DNA of 5,529 nucleotides from an uncultured Coleofasciculus sp. (GCA_902805485.1 CADCTM010000873.1:1-5529); one strand, 5' to 3'; counted from the first letter of the stretch, positions 1 to 5,529 are shown. A program made the numbers and translations. Notes: generated from the letters alone by a model not told the origin.

Positions 1-1084
1 ACCCACGGTAGAGATTGTTCAGCATTCTCGGACGATCAATCGCGTGGGCAACCGCTTGTCTAAACTCCACTGTATTGAACCAGCGTGACTTAATTGGGTC
101 TACTAAAGGCTGATTTTTCGAGTTTTTCGCTTTATTTAAATTGAAGGTAAGAAAAGTTGTACTTAATGTTGGACCTCCAATATAGATTTTAAATTTTCCC
201 CGCTCTTCTTCATTCTTCAATAAAGAAAAATATTCCGGCGTCACCGCGAGAGTGTCCAACCCGCCAGAGCGATATTGCAGAAAACTTGTATCTGTATTTT
301 CCACAATTTGCCAAACTACTCGCTCGAGATAAGGTAACGGCTTGCCCTGAGCATCTTTACGCCAGTAGTAGGGATTTCGCCGAAAGATTATCCGTTCGCT
401 GGTTGTGTAACTCTCCAGCATATACATACCATTAGAAACAATTTTCTTTGGGTCGGTATCGGTTCCCCAAGTTGATAAAAATTTGAGGTTTCCACTAGCA
501 TCTTTTGTCGTTACAGATTCGCGCAACGCATGGGCAGGTAAGATAGAAATTCCGCCAGTGTAACGTAAGAAAGGCGCAAATGGCTCCGGAATTGTAAACT
601 CAACCCGCCGCTCATCGAGTTTTTTAACAGTCGGTAAAGCGCGACTTTGACCAATTTTGAGAATGTCTCGATAATCAGTTGGAACCTTTTCGTTTAAGTA
701 AATATCGTTATAAGTAAAAACGACATCATCAACTGTTAAGGGCGCACCATCAGACCATTTCAGCCCTTCACGCATCGTAAAAACAATCCGCTTTTTATCC
801 GGTGAAAATTCCCAAGATTCGGCTAAAGCTGGCTGAATTTCACCTTTACCGTTTTCGCTAGTTAAGCCTTCGTAAATTAAACCAAAAACATTGCCACCTT
901 CTTGACTGACGGCAAGGTTAAAGGTTTTGGGTTCGCTTAATGAACTATCCACCAACTGCGGCACTTGGGCGGCTTCGCCTTTAAATTGAGTAAGACTACA
1001 GCCGGAAAATGCGATCGCGCACACCAGAGCAAGTACTACACTCAAGCTACGCCGCCAAGTTACATAAATAATTGTAAAAATCAT
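1..1084 (-). CDS. ABC transporter substrate-binding lipoprotein, peptide/nickel type (SBP family 5), C-terminus cut off by window edge
   Basis: Extracytoplasmic solute-binding component of an ABC importer of the oligopeptide/dipeptide/nickel class, expected to be lipid-anchored and to hand its ligand to a membrane permease. I translated this frame by hand; 361 residues are visible, and family members usually have 500-600. Residues 11-29 form a signal peptide: Arg-Arg, a hydrophobic stretch, then the lipobox AFSGC with Cys29 as lipidation site. The family signature follows: LAESWEFSPD (residues 87-96), REGLKWSDG (105-113) and LTVDDVVFTYNDI (116-128). Further in are NGMYML (218-223), RNPYYW (236-241), PYLERV (251-256) and FRQAVAHAIDR (341-351), all typical of SBP_bac_5. 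I chose ATG at 1084 because it gives a normal lipoprotein signal length; a GTG at 1138, overlapping the stop of the upstream phosphatase gene, is in frame but would add 18 residues. No Shine-Dalgarno site is visible. The phosphatase gene lies 50 bp upstream on the same strand, so co-transcription is likely. Ligand unknown. Confidence 0.93.
   Translation of the reverse strand, partial: MIFTIIYVTWRRSLSVVLALVCAIAFSGCSLTQFKGEAAQVPQLVDSSLSEPKTFNLAVSQEGGNVFGLIYEGLTSENGKGEIQPALAESWEFSPDKKRIVFTMREGLKWSDGAPLTVDDVVFTYNDIYLNEKVPTDYRDILKIGQSRALPTVKKLDERRVEFTIPEPFAPFLRYTGGISILPAHALRESVTTKDASGNLKFLSTWGTDTDPKKIVSNGMYMLESYTTSERIIFRRNPYYWRKDAQGKPLPYLERVVWQIVENTDTSFLQYRSGGLDTLAVTPEYFSLLKNEEERGKFKIYIGGPTLSTTFLTFNLNKAKNSKNQPLVDPIKSRWFNTVEFRQAVAHAIDRPRMLNNLYRG
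1011..1018. repeat. HIP1 palindrome GCGATCGC
   Basis: This is the highly iterated cyanobacterial octamer, here inside the signal-peptide codons of the ABC binding protein (Ala-Ile-Ala). It is one of four copies in the window. Confidence 0.9.
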
Positions 1085-1134
1085 AATTTCATTTTGAGCC
1101 GCGCCCTTAGCTGATTGGCATTGTAGCGAATCAA

Positions 1135-1917
1135 TCACTGTTCCTCACACCCCACACCCAGAAACCGCACCAACTCACAAAAACCCTTCCCTTCCACCGC
1201 CTGAGTCACATAAGCCGGTTGATAAATTAACTCAGAAGCATAATCCAAAACATTCGCAACGCCAACGGAAAGCGGAAATAGCTCAGGATTAAACAGACTG
1301 GCATCATTCGGACTATCACCCACTGTCAAAACTTGTTGACATTGCGTGTCAGGGAAATACTTCGCCAACACCTGCATCAAACCGGCTGCCTTATCCTGAG
1401 CAATCGGTTTAATATGACATTGCACAGAACTGTAGGTAAAACCCCAACCCATTGAACGACACAGCTCATCTAAACGCTTCAGTTGAGTTACTGTCAGATC
1501 GCGATTATCAAATGTCCAGTCAGTTAGGCGAAAACGGTTATCACTCGACTCTTGAATTTGAGGAAATTCTAACTTAAGCCGTTGATAAGCCTCGGCCAAC
1601 TTTTGCCGATGTTCGCCTAAGTTAGTAATCGGTGTCAAGGCAACAGGTTCGCTGTCGCTGGAGTAGAAAATCCCGCCATTTTCAGCAATTGCGCCCACCA
1701 CAGGCAAATAACTCACCAATCCACTCACCCAACCGGCAGAACGACCTGTAACAATGAGTACAGGAAGAGCGGCGGCGATTAAGTCTTCAAAGGCTTGAAG
1801 CAAACTAGCGGTAAACTTGCCCTGAGAAGTCAAAGTCCCGTCCATATCCGTGGCAATCAGACGCAGATTTTTAAAGCAATTATTAGTAATTTCCCGCTCA
1901 ATCGGTGTCAAAGCCAT
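1135..1917 (-). CDS. HAD-superfamily hydrolase, type IIB (Cof-like) phosphatase
   Basis: Predicted cytoplasmic Mg-dependent phosphatase acting on a small phosphorylated compound, probably a sugar phosphate or phosphoglycerate. All HAD motifs are present in the 260-residue protein. Motif I is DMDGTLT (24-30), with Asp24 as nucleophile and Asp26 as acid/base. Motif II is VTGR (56-59). The motif III lysine is probably Lys176 in DKAAGL, and motif IV is GDSPND (200-205). AENGG (78-82) and the roughly 90-residue insert between motifs II and III fit a type IIB cap domain, as in Cof, sucrose-phosphate phosphatase and mannosyl-3-phosphoglycerate phosphatase. The cap sets specificity, and I cannot assign a substrate from it. 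Length is normal for the group. ATG at 1917 leaves a 20-residue lead before the first strand, slightly long but without a better alternative start. The gene lies 50 bp upstream of the ABC binding-protein gene on the same strand and is divergent from the M15-like gene, with only 47 bp between. Confidence 0.92.
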   Translation of the reverse strand: MALTPIEREITNNCFKNLRLIATDMDGTLTSQGKFTASLLQAFEDLIAAALPVLIVTGRSAGWVSGLVSYLPVVGAIAENGGIFYSSDSEPVALTPITNLGEHRQKLAEAYQRLKLEFPQIQESSDNRFRLTDWTFDNRDLTVTQLKRLDELCRSMGWGFTYSSVQCHIKPIAQDKAAGLMQVLAKYFPDTQCQQVLTVGDSPNDASLFNPELFPLSVGVANVLDYASELIYQPAYVTQAVEGKGFCELVRFLGVGCEEQ

Positions 1918-1964
1918 AGATTATTCTGTAATGGGTGTCTTAGGCTAAATTTTTACACTTTGCA

Positions 1965-3614
1965 ATGGCAATACTCTCTCTAGACCAGCGTAACTCTTAC
2001 TACCTCTTAGAAGCTGAACGAACCGGCATTCATAAGCCGATTCTGGCAGCACTGTATCAAGCTCATTCTTCGCCGTCCCTTGCCGATGGACAAACTGGGT
2101 TGGGTATTTCTCCAGCCAATCAAGTTTCCCTGGCACAGGTTAATACTTTCCCCGAACAAGTTCAATATGCTGCTAATACCATCCGCTCTCTTACCGACAG
2201 TTTAGTGGCTCAAGGCTGGATTGGGATTGATTTATGGAATGCAAAGCAGGATTGCTATAGCGACAAGTTTCTCCAGAGTGTTGCTCAAGGATATGCACCT
2301 CTAGCAAGCCAATCCACAACAGCCCGTTTAGAAGCCTGTAACGTTGATAAGCTAAAACAAGCTTACCTGGCTGACTGGGAAACTGACTTTAAAACTCAGA
2401 AATTACCGCCAGAGCTTGTTGATTTGGAGCAAGCACTCCTGAATTTTGTCGAGCAAATTCCTGACTACTATGTTGGACTACCGAACCAACGCCAGGCAAT
2501 GCTTGAGGCGGTGCGTATTTGGAAGCGATTAGATAGTCGTGAGGAAGCGATCGCTTTTCTGCTGCCGGATCAAGTTGCCGCTGCCACTAGCAATGACTCG
2601 TTACTAGATATTCCCCTGCGTCAGTTTATTCAAGGCATTGCCGCCCATTACAAAGGATATCCTCAACAACGGGAAGCGCTGCTGCGTTTAACTCACCTTT
2701 GGCGTCAGTTAAGGACACGAGAAGAAGCGATCGCATCCCTACTCACAGACACCTCCCCAGAGGCAACCCTCAGCATCATCGATCCCGCTTTAATTGCCTT
2801 CGTCGAACAACTTCCTGACGCCTACCAGGGACGTGGTAGCCAACGGAATGCTCTCGTTGAGGGATTTCGCCTGTGGCATAAACTCGACTCTCGCGCCGCC
2901 GTGCTGCTTGCTCTGGGCATCAATCCTGAACTAATTGAGCGCAGCACCATTGACAAAACAGCACTAGTTAACCTGGCAACTCAGCTAGATCGAGAACTCT
3001 TGCGCTTTGTGCGACGCTTACCGGGAGAATATCAAGAAAGCGACCACCAGCGAGAGGCTTTAATTCGCTCGTTTCAACTTTGGCGCAATCTTGCCACGAG
3101 AAATCAGACGCTTCAATTGTTAATAGAACAGACAAACCTGGAGCAAATGGTTAGTAATACCAAGCAGGCATTTCCCAAACCACGGCTTTGGATGCCCAAA
3201 CGTCCCAATAATTGGACACCGGAGAATATTCAGATATTTGCTTCAATTATTGAGGATGGTAACTTTAGCTGGGTTGAGGCAACGAATGGCGGGAAATGGA
3301 TGCCTCCCGACCAAGCGACGGTTGATGCTATCGTCCGCATTGCTAAACTAGCGCAACGGGCACGCGATCGCATTGGGCGACCTTTTATAATTACTAGCTG
3401 GTATCGTCCTAGCCTCAGTCCTGCCATCGAAGAGGAAACTTCTAGCCGTGAGCGGGTTGGGGATGCTCTAAGCTTTGTCTGTGAAGGTCTGAGTGCCAAT
3501 CAAGTGTATTGGGCACTCGACCCTTGGTGGTTAGGTGGCTTAGGTCGTTCCCTCAAATTTCCCTACTTATGTCACATTGATGCAAGAAGTTACCGGGCAC
3601 GGTGGCTAAATTAA
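1965..3614 (+). CDS. Multidomain protein: lysozyme-like N-terminus, four ~60-aa helical repeats, degenerate M15-type (D-Ala-D-Ala carboxypeptidase-like) C-terminus
   Basis: 549 residues in three parts. Residues about 5-125 (AERTGIHKPILAALY, GLGISP, then TFPEQVQYAANTIRSL and GW) resemble a glycan-hydrolase/lysozyme-like fold; this is inference, with Glu16 or Glu18 as possible catalytic acid. Residues about 154-382 hold four copies of a helical unit (see separate entry). Residues about 416-549 match the M15 peptidase family: ITSWYRP (476-482), GDALSF (499-504), NQVYWALDPWW (512-522) and CHIDARSYRARW (536-547). In active M15 enzymes the zinc ligands are His and Asp of S-x-H-x-x-G-x-A-x-D plus a later His. 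Here the motif reads SRERVGDALS, so Glu496 and Ser503 replace His and Asp; only His537 remains. Peptidase activity is therefore doubtful, and a binding role is possible. No signal peptide or membrane segment is visible at the N-terminus. The ATG at 1965 is fixed by an in-frame stop at 1941-1943; no Shine-Dalgarno site precedes it. It is divergent from the HAD gene. Confidence 0.88.
   Translation: MAILSLDQRNSYYLLEAERTGIHKPILAALYQAHSSPSLADGQTGLGISPANQVSLAQVNTFPEQVQYAANTIRSLTDSLVAQGWIGIDLWNAKQDCYSDKFLQSVAQGYAPLASQSTTARLEACNVDKLKQAYLADWETDFKTQKLPPELVDLEQALLNFVEQIPDYYVGLPNQRQAMLEAVRIWKRLDSREEAIAFLLPDQVAAATSNDSLLDIPLRQFIQGIAAHYKGYPQQREALLRLTHLWRQLRTREEAIASLLTDTSPEATLSIIDPALIAFVEQLPDAYQGRGSQRNALVEGFRLWHKLDSRAAVLLALGINPELIERSTIDKTALVNLATQLDRELLRFVRRLPGEYQESDHQREALIRSFQLWRNLATRNQTLQLLIEQTNLEQMVSNTKQAFPKPRLWMPKRPNNWTPENIQIFASIIEDGNFSWVEATNGGKWMPPDQATVDAIVRIAKLAQRARDRIGRPFIITSWYRPSLSPAIEEETSSRERVGDALSFVCEGLSANQVYWALDPWWLGGLGRSLKFPYLCHIDARSYRARWLN
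2547..2554. repeat. HIP1 palindrome GCGATCGC (repeat unit 1 of the M15-like gene)
   Basis: The octamer encodes Ala-Ile-Ala (195-197) at the end of the first protein repeat. It lies in the same register as the copy at 2727. Confidence 0.9.
2727..2734. repeat. HIP1 palindrome GCGATCGC (repeat unit 2 of the M15-like gene)
   Basis: The octamer encodes Ala-Ile-Ala (255-257), exactly 180 bp after the copy at 2547 and at the same place in the second protein repeat. Confidence 0.9.
3364..3371. repeat. HIP1 palindrome GCGATCGC (M15 domain)
   Basis: The octamer lies in the M15-like domain in a different reading frame from the other copies, spanning codons for Ala-Arg-Asp-Arg-Ile (residues 466-470). 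Confidence 0.9.
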
Positions 3615-3804
3615 GTGAGGGCATCAGGGTAAAAACTAGTTCATTGCTAAAAACATCTACTTTAAAACTCTTGATCTTCAATCAATGCTAAACTCTTGCC
3701 GGCGTTAGCTCTTACTTGTATTGACTCACTCGCAAGACAAATGTACGGCTTGAAAGTGCATTCAAAATAAACATAACTATCGAGTTCTAGAGCCAGTAGT
3801 GATT
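3615..3804. other. Intergenic region with no gene; possible promoter at its right end
   Basis: This 190-bp gap is AT-rich and shows no convincing reading frame on either strand. It holds two short imperfect hairpins (stems TTGAT/ATCAA at 3671-3685 and GCTAA/TTAGC at 3687-3709) without a following T-tract, so no clear intrinsic terminator for the M15-like gene can be named. The right part carries the promoter-like and palindromic elements listed separately. Confidence 0.6.
3750..3777 (+). promoter_or_regulatory. Candidate sigma70-type promoter for the coiled-coil membrane protein gene, overlapping a palindrome
   Basis: TTGAAA (3750-3755) is a 5/6 match to the -35 box, and CATAAC (3772-3777) is a 4/6 match to the -10 box, 16 bp apart. 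They lie about 27 bp upstream of the ATG. The -35 box is the left arm of an inverted repeat, TTGAA-N6-TTCAA (3750-3765), which could be a regulator-binding site. A second TTGACT at 3721-3726 lacks a good partner -10. The call rests on pattern matching only. Confidence 0.35.
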
Positions 3805-4575
3805 ATGTCCACGTCTAACAGCCTCATAGAATCCGTATTAGCTCAAGCTCCTGTTAAATCGTCAACTTCAGCCAAAACAACCCACGCATCAGGGCAAATT
3901 TGGATGTTTGCGTCATTGGGTCTATTTTTACTGCTCGTTGGTTTAGCCGTTTATGGCAAACTTAAACTCGACGAGCTGGAGAAGAAGCTTAAATTTGAGC
4001 AGTTTAAAACCACAGATCTCCAGAAAAAAATCAAACTAGCTCTTAATACGATCCGGAAAATGGAAGCGAATCCGGATTTAGTTCATTCGCGAGAATTTAA
4101 TTTAGATTATCTGAGAATGCGAATGGATGAAGAAGTATTCCATTTTGCAGTTGTTAATCAAATTAAAATTAAAGTTAAACAGTTAATTAGTGTAGCCTTG
4201 CGACCGACTCAGGGGAATCAAACAGCAGTTGGAATTGCTAGTGCGGGTGGGCGTCAAGTGGATGAAACGTTTGATGTAATGTATGAAACGGAAAGCGGCG
4301 GCAAGCGCACGTTGCGGGTACTTTTCCGAATTCAAATCATATTAATGAAGCTACCCACTCAGGCAACTTCGGCAACAATTGGTCAGATTATTGATTGTAT
4401 TGAAACGTTTTTGAATCCGAAAGAGGAGCAGGAAACTTGGCAACCAACTATTCAAGGACGTATTGTGGCAATTCGCTGGGATCAAAAAGCGAAACCAACG
4501 CCTTTGTTGGTACTACAACAATCGAGTGAAGGCGTGAATGTTACTTTAAGAACGAAGCGGGCGGGTGTTCAGTAG
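3805..4575 (+). CDS. Conserved single-TM coiled-coil protein of unknown function
   Basis: Function unknown. The protein is 256 residues from ATG at 3805; GTG at 3799 (two codons earlier) is an equal alternative, and neither has a Shine-Dalgarno site. Numbering from the GTG: a polar Ser/Thr-rich head (1-32), one hydrophobic segment (about 34-52, IWMFASLGLFLLLVGLAVY), then a Lys/Glu-rich heptad-like helix (54-92), which suggests a membrane-anchored coiled coil. The rest (about 95-258) looks like a compact alpha/beta domain. It includes REFNLDYLRMRMDEEVFHF (98-116), GKRTLRVLFRIQI (168-180), TIGQIIDCIETFL (193-205) and GRIVAIRWDQKAKPTPLLVL (220-239). My impression is that this domain is strongly conserved among cyanobacteria, but I cannot check that here. 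No catalytic motif is evident. With Lys-rich sequence after the TM segment, the C-terminal domain is probably cytoplasmic (positive-inside rule, inference). The LRR gene follows 66 bp downstream on the same strand. Confidence 0.85.
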   Translation: MSTSNSLIESVLAQAPVKSSTSAKTTHASGQIWMFASLGLFLLLVGLAVYGKLKLDELEKKLKFEQFKTTDLQKKIKLALNTIRKMEANPDLVHSREFNLDYLRMRMDEEVFHFAVVNQIKIKVKQLISVALRPTQGNQTAVGIASAGGRQVDETFDVMYETESGGKRTLRVLFRIQIILMKLPTQATSATIGQIIDCIETFLNPKEEQETWQPTIQGRIVAIRWDQKAKPTPLLVLQQSSEGVNVTLRTKRAGVQ

Positions 4576-4612
4576 GGTTTTGTTAAAGCTATAGTTAACC
4601 ACATTACACTGC

Positions 4613-4628
4613 CCTCTAAAGCTAGAGG
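4613..4628 (+). promoter_or_regulatory. Perfect hairpin overlapping the LRR gene's ribosome-binding site
   Basis: CCTCTA (4613-4618), a 4-nt loop AAGC, then TAGAGG (4623-4628) form a 6-bp perfect stem that ends 13 nt before the ATG at 4642. The right arm contains GAGG, the first four bases of the only Shine-Dalgarno-like sequence here (GAGGTG). There is no T-tract, so a terminator is less likely than a leader-mRNA structure that partly masks the ribosome-binding site. Confidence 0.4.
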
Positions 4629-4630
4629 TG
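4625..4630 (+). promoter_or_regulatory. Shine-Dalgarno site of the LRR gene
   Basis: GAGGTG is a six-base match to the AGGAGGTGA consensus, 11 nt before ATG 4642. It is the clearest ribosome-binding site in the window and is the reason for choosing this start over ATG 4645, 4672 or 4696. Confidence 0.45.
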
Positions 4631-4641
4631 TAGGTGTCAAG

Positions 4642-5421
4642 ATGATGAGATTTATAGTTGCAGACAAACAGATGAATTTACAAAAGCAGGGTGTTATGGA
4701 AGTACTTCGGTTGATTACAGTTACTAGTAGTGCGATGCTCGCTCTCTTATTATCTGGAAATGGACTATCTGCCTTAGCCGCACCACAGCAACCGGGAAAC
4801 AGTGGACGAACATTTGCCGATTGGTGTCGCGAAAAGGCTTCTTTGAGTCCTGAAACTAAACATACTGTTGAGGTGCTGTTGAAGCAAGCAGGGACTACTG
4901 AGTGCGATGCAGCTAATCAAAAACTTTCTTCTCTCACGGAACTCAACCTCGGCGGAAATCAAATCAGCGACATCAAACCCTTGCAATCTTTGACTAACTT
5001 GACTCATCTCTTCCTCGGCTTCAATAAAATCAGCGACATCCAACCCTTGCAAGGTATGACTAATCTGACTTTGCTCCACCTCAGCAACAATAAAATCAGC
5101 GACATCCAACCTTTGCAATCCTTGACTAACCTGGATGGTCTCAACCTCAGATTCAATAAAATTAGCGACATTAAACCGCTAGAATCCTTGACTAAACTGA
5201 CTTTGCTCCTCATAGAGAGCAATCAAGTAAGCGACATCAAACCCTTACAATCCTTGACTAAAGTGACTTATCTCAACCTCAGCGACAATAAAATCAGCAA
5301 TATCAAACCCTTGCAAGGAATGACATCCCTGACTGAACTCTACCTCGGCGGCAATCCAATTGCTCCCAAAACTTGTCCTCTCAAGCCAGAGTCTATCTGT
5401 AATTGGGAACCCTGGAATTAA
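4642..5421 (+). CDS. Secreted leucine-rich repeat protein (internalin/SDS22-like 22-aa repeats, Cys-capped)
   Basis: Predicted exported binding protein of 259 residues. The N-terminus has a basic stretch, then a hydrophobic core (about 22-39) and an ALA-A signal-peptidase I site with cleavage expected after Ala46. Residues 56-97 (TFADWCREKASLSPETKHTVEVLL, then TTEC) form an N-terminal cap with Cys62 and Cys88, a possible disulfide. Six full LRRs of exactly 22 residues run from 98 to 229, consensus LTxLxLxxNxISDIxPLxxLTN, followed by a partial seventh (230-241). The C-terminal cap carries Cys245 and Cys253. ISDI-PL-LT spacing is that of the SDS22/internalin class, which usually mediates protein-protein contact. 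No LPxTG, lipobox or C-terminal anchor is present, so the mature protein is probably periplasmic or secreted. ATG 4696 would give a tighter signal peptide, but 4642 has the better ribosome-binding site. Partner unknown. Co-transcription with the upstream membrane protein gene is possible (66-bp gap), though it may have its own promoter. Confidence 0.9.
   Translation: MMRFIVADKQMNLQKQGVMEVLRLITVTSSAMLALLLSGNGLSALAAPQQPGNSGRTFADWCREKASLSPETKHTVEVLLKQAGTTECDAANQKLSSLTELNLGGNQISDIKPLQSLTNLTHLFLGFNKISDIQPLQGMTNLTLLHLSNNKISDIQPLQSLTNLDGLNLRFNKISDIKPLESLTKLTLLLIESNQVSDIKPLQSLTKVTYLNLSDNKISNIKPLQGMTSLTELYLGGNPIAPKTCPLKPESICNWEPWN
4933..5364 (+). repeat. 66-bp tandem repeat array encoding the LRRs (six full units plus a partial)
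   Basis: Units start at 4933, 4999, 5065, 5131, 5197 and 5263, with a partial unit from 5329. The DNA itself is repetitive, not only the protein: blocks such as AATAAAATCAGCGACATC and CCTTGACTAA recur with few changes. Units 2 and 6 share the variant ending LQGMT, while units 1, 3 and 5 share LQSLT and unit 4 has LESLT. This mosaic suggests block duplication or recombination among units rather than simple stepwise growth. Confidence 0.9.
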
Positions 5422-5473
5422 ATGCTAAAGGATTATCTCAAAGATGGAACAGTAAAGCTATCTGCTTAAATCA

Positions 5474-5529
5474 TTACTCATTCAGCGACGCCCTTTTTAA
5501 GTAGCCGTCTTCCATATGAACAATACGGT
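5474..5529 (-). CDS. C-terminal end of a probable ABC-transporter ATP-binding protein (partial)
   Basis: Reading the minus strand from the right edge, an open frame gives RIVHMEDGYLKRASLNE and then TAA (5476-5474). R-I-[IV]-x-[ML]-E-D-G is the sequence that typically closes the nucleotide-binding domain of ABC ATPases of the LolD/MacB/DevA type, just after the switch histidine. The two leftover edge bases (NAC codon) also permit the Asp that usually precedes this Arg. Only 17 residues are visible, and Walker A, Walker B and signature motifs lie outside the window, so the subfamily cannot be assigned. The gene converges on the LRR gene with 52 bp between stops and no obvious terminator hairpin. 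The call rests on one short motif. Confidence 0.6.
   Translation of the reverse strand, partial: RIVHMEDGYLKRASLNE

Larger units (their letters stand above)
2424..3110 (+). repeat. Four in-register protein repeats (~60 aa) inside the M15-like gene
   Basis: The encoded protein carries four diverged copies of one unit, starting near residues 154, 214, 272 and 341. Each has a Phe (161, 221, 279, 348), then Gln-Arg-x-Ala-[Leu/Met] exactly 14 residues later (Gln 175, 235, 293, 362), then a Trp exactly 25 residues after the Phe (186, 246, 304, 373), followed by x-x-Leu. A Tyr lies midway (169, 229, 287, 356). Spacing between units is 60, 58 and 69 residues. The pattern suggests two or three helices per unit. 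I do not recognise a named domain. Copies 1 and 2 are the most alike and both end in REEAIA. Confidence 0.85.

Noticed and set aside
1085..1138. GTG at 1138 overlapping the HAD stop (GTGA) as start of the ABC binding protein
   Set aside because: It would suggest translational coupling, but it adds 18 polar residues ahead of an already complete lipoprotein signal peptide. ATG 1084 is the simpler start.
1795..2136. Short open frames on the plus strand (1795-1983) and minus strand (1945-2136) across the divergent gap
   Set aside because: Both overlap well-supported genes almost entirely and encode low-complexity, motif-free peptides.
3230..3499. 89-codon minus-strand open frame within the M15-like gene
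   Set aside because: Arg/Ser-rich composition with no domain, antisense to a well-supported conserved domain.
3671..3709. Two adjacent small hairpins as a terminator of the M15-like gene
   Set aside because: Stems are only 5 bp, one loop is 13 nt, and no T-run follows.
4774..5222. Two overlapping open frames on the minus strand opposite the LRR gene (4774-5118 and 5004-5222)
   Set aside because: Their proteins are repetitive mirror images of the 66-bp LRR units (LQGLDVADFI, GWMSLILL). They are open only because the repeat is, and they have no start context or family features.
5422..5469. 15-codon frame starting directly after the LRR stop (MLKDYLKDGTVKLSA)
   Set aside because: Too short, with no ribosome-binding site and no recognisable content; TAAATG adjacency is easily fortuitous.

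Overview
The window looks like chromosomal DNA from a cyanobacterium. Four copies of the 8-bp palindrome GCGATCGC (the HIP1 element) occur in 5.5 kb, about fifty times more than chance would give. Codon use is moderate-GC, Shine-Dalgarno sites are weak or absent, and the protein types fit (a long M15-like protein with repeats, a conserved membrane protein, a Cys-capped LRR protein). The exact genus cannot be read from the sequence.

Layout from left to right. Positions 1-1084 (minus) hold the N-terminal 361 residues of a lipoprotein substrate-binding protein of a peptide/nickel-type ABC importer; its C-terminus lies beyond the left edge. Fifty bases upstream of it, on the same strand, is a complete HAD-family phosphatase (1135-1917), so the two probably form an operon. 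After a 47-bp divergent gap comes a 549-residue plus-strand protein (1965-3614). It has a lysozyme-like N-terminal domain, four in-register helical repeats and a C-terminal domain clearly related to M15 D-Ala-D-Ala carboxypeptidases. Two of the three expected zinc ligands of that domain are replaced. A 190-bp gap with a promoter-like stretch leads to a one-TM coiled-coil protein of unknown function (3805-4575). Then comes a secreted leucine-rich-repeat protein built from exact 22-residue units (4642-5421). At the right edge, on the minus strand, the last 17 codons of what looks like an ABC-transporter ATPase converge on the LRR gene (5474-5529).

How the genes relate. The left pair faces away from the rest and suggests solute uptake plus a small-molecule phosphatase, though no substrate can be named. 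The three plus-strand genes do not form an obvious pathway: two concern the cell envelope (wall-enzyme-like protein, exported LRR protein) and one is a membrane-anchored unknown. I see no CRISPR array, tRNA, rRNA, insertion sequence or phage module. The points most worth a second look are the apparently inactivated M15 domain with its uncharacterised four-unit repeat array, and a perfect hairpin that overlaps the ribosome-binding site of the LRR gene.
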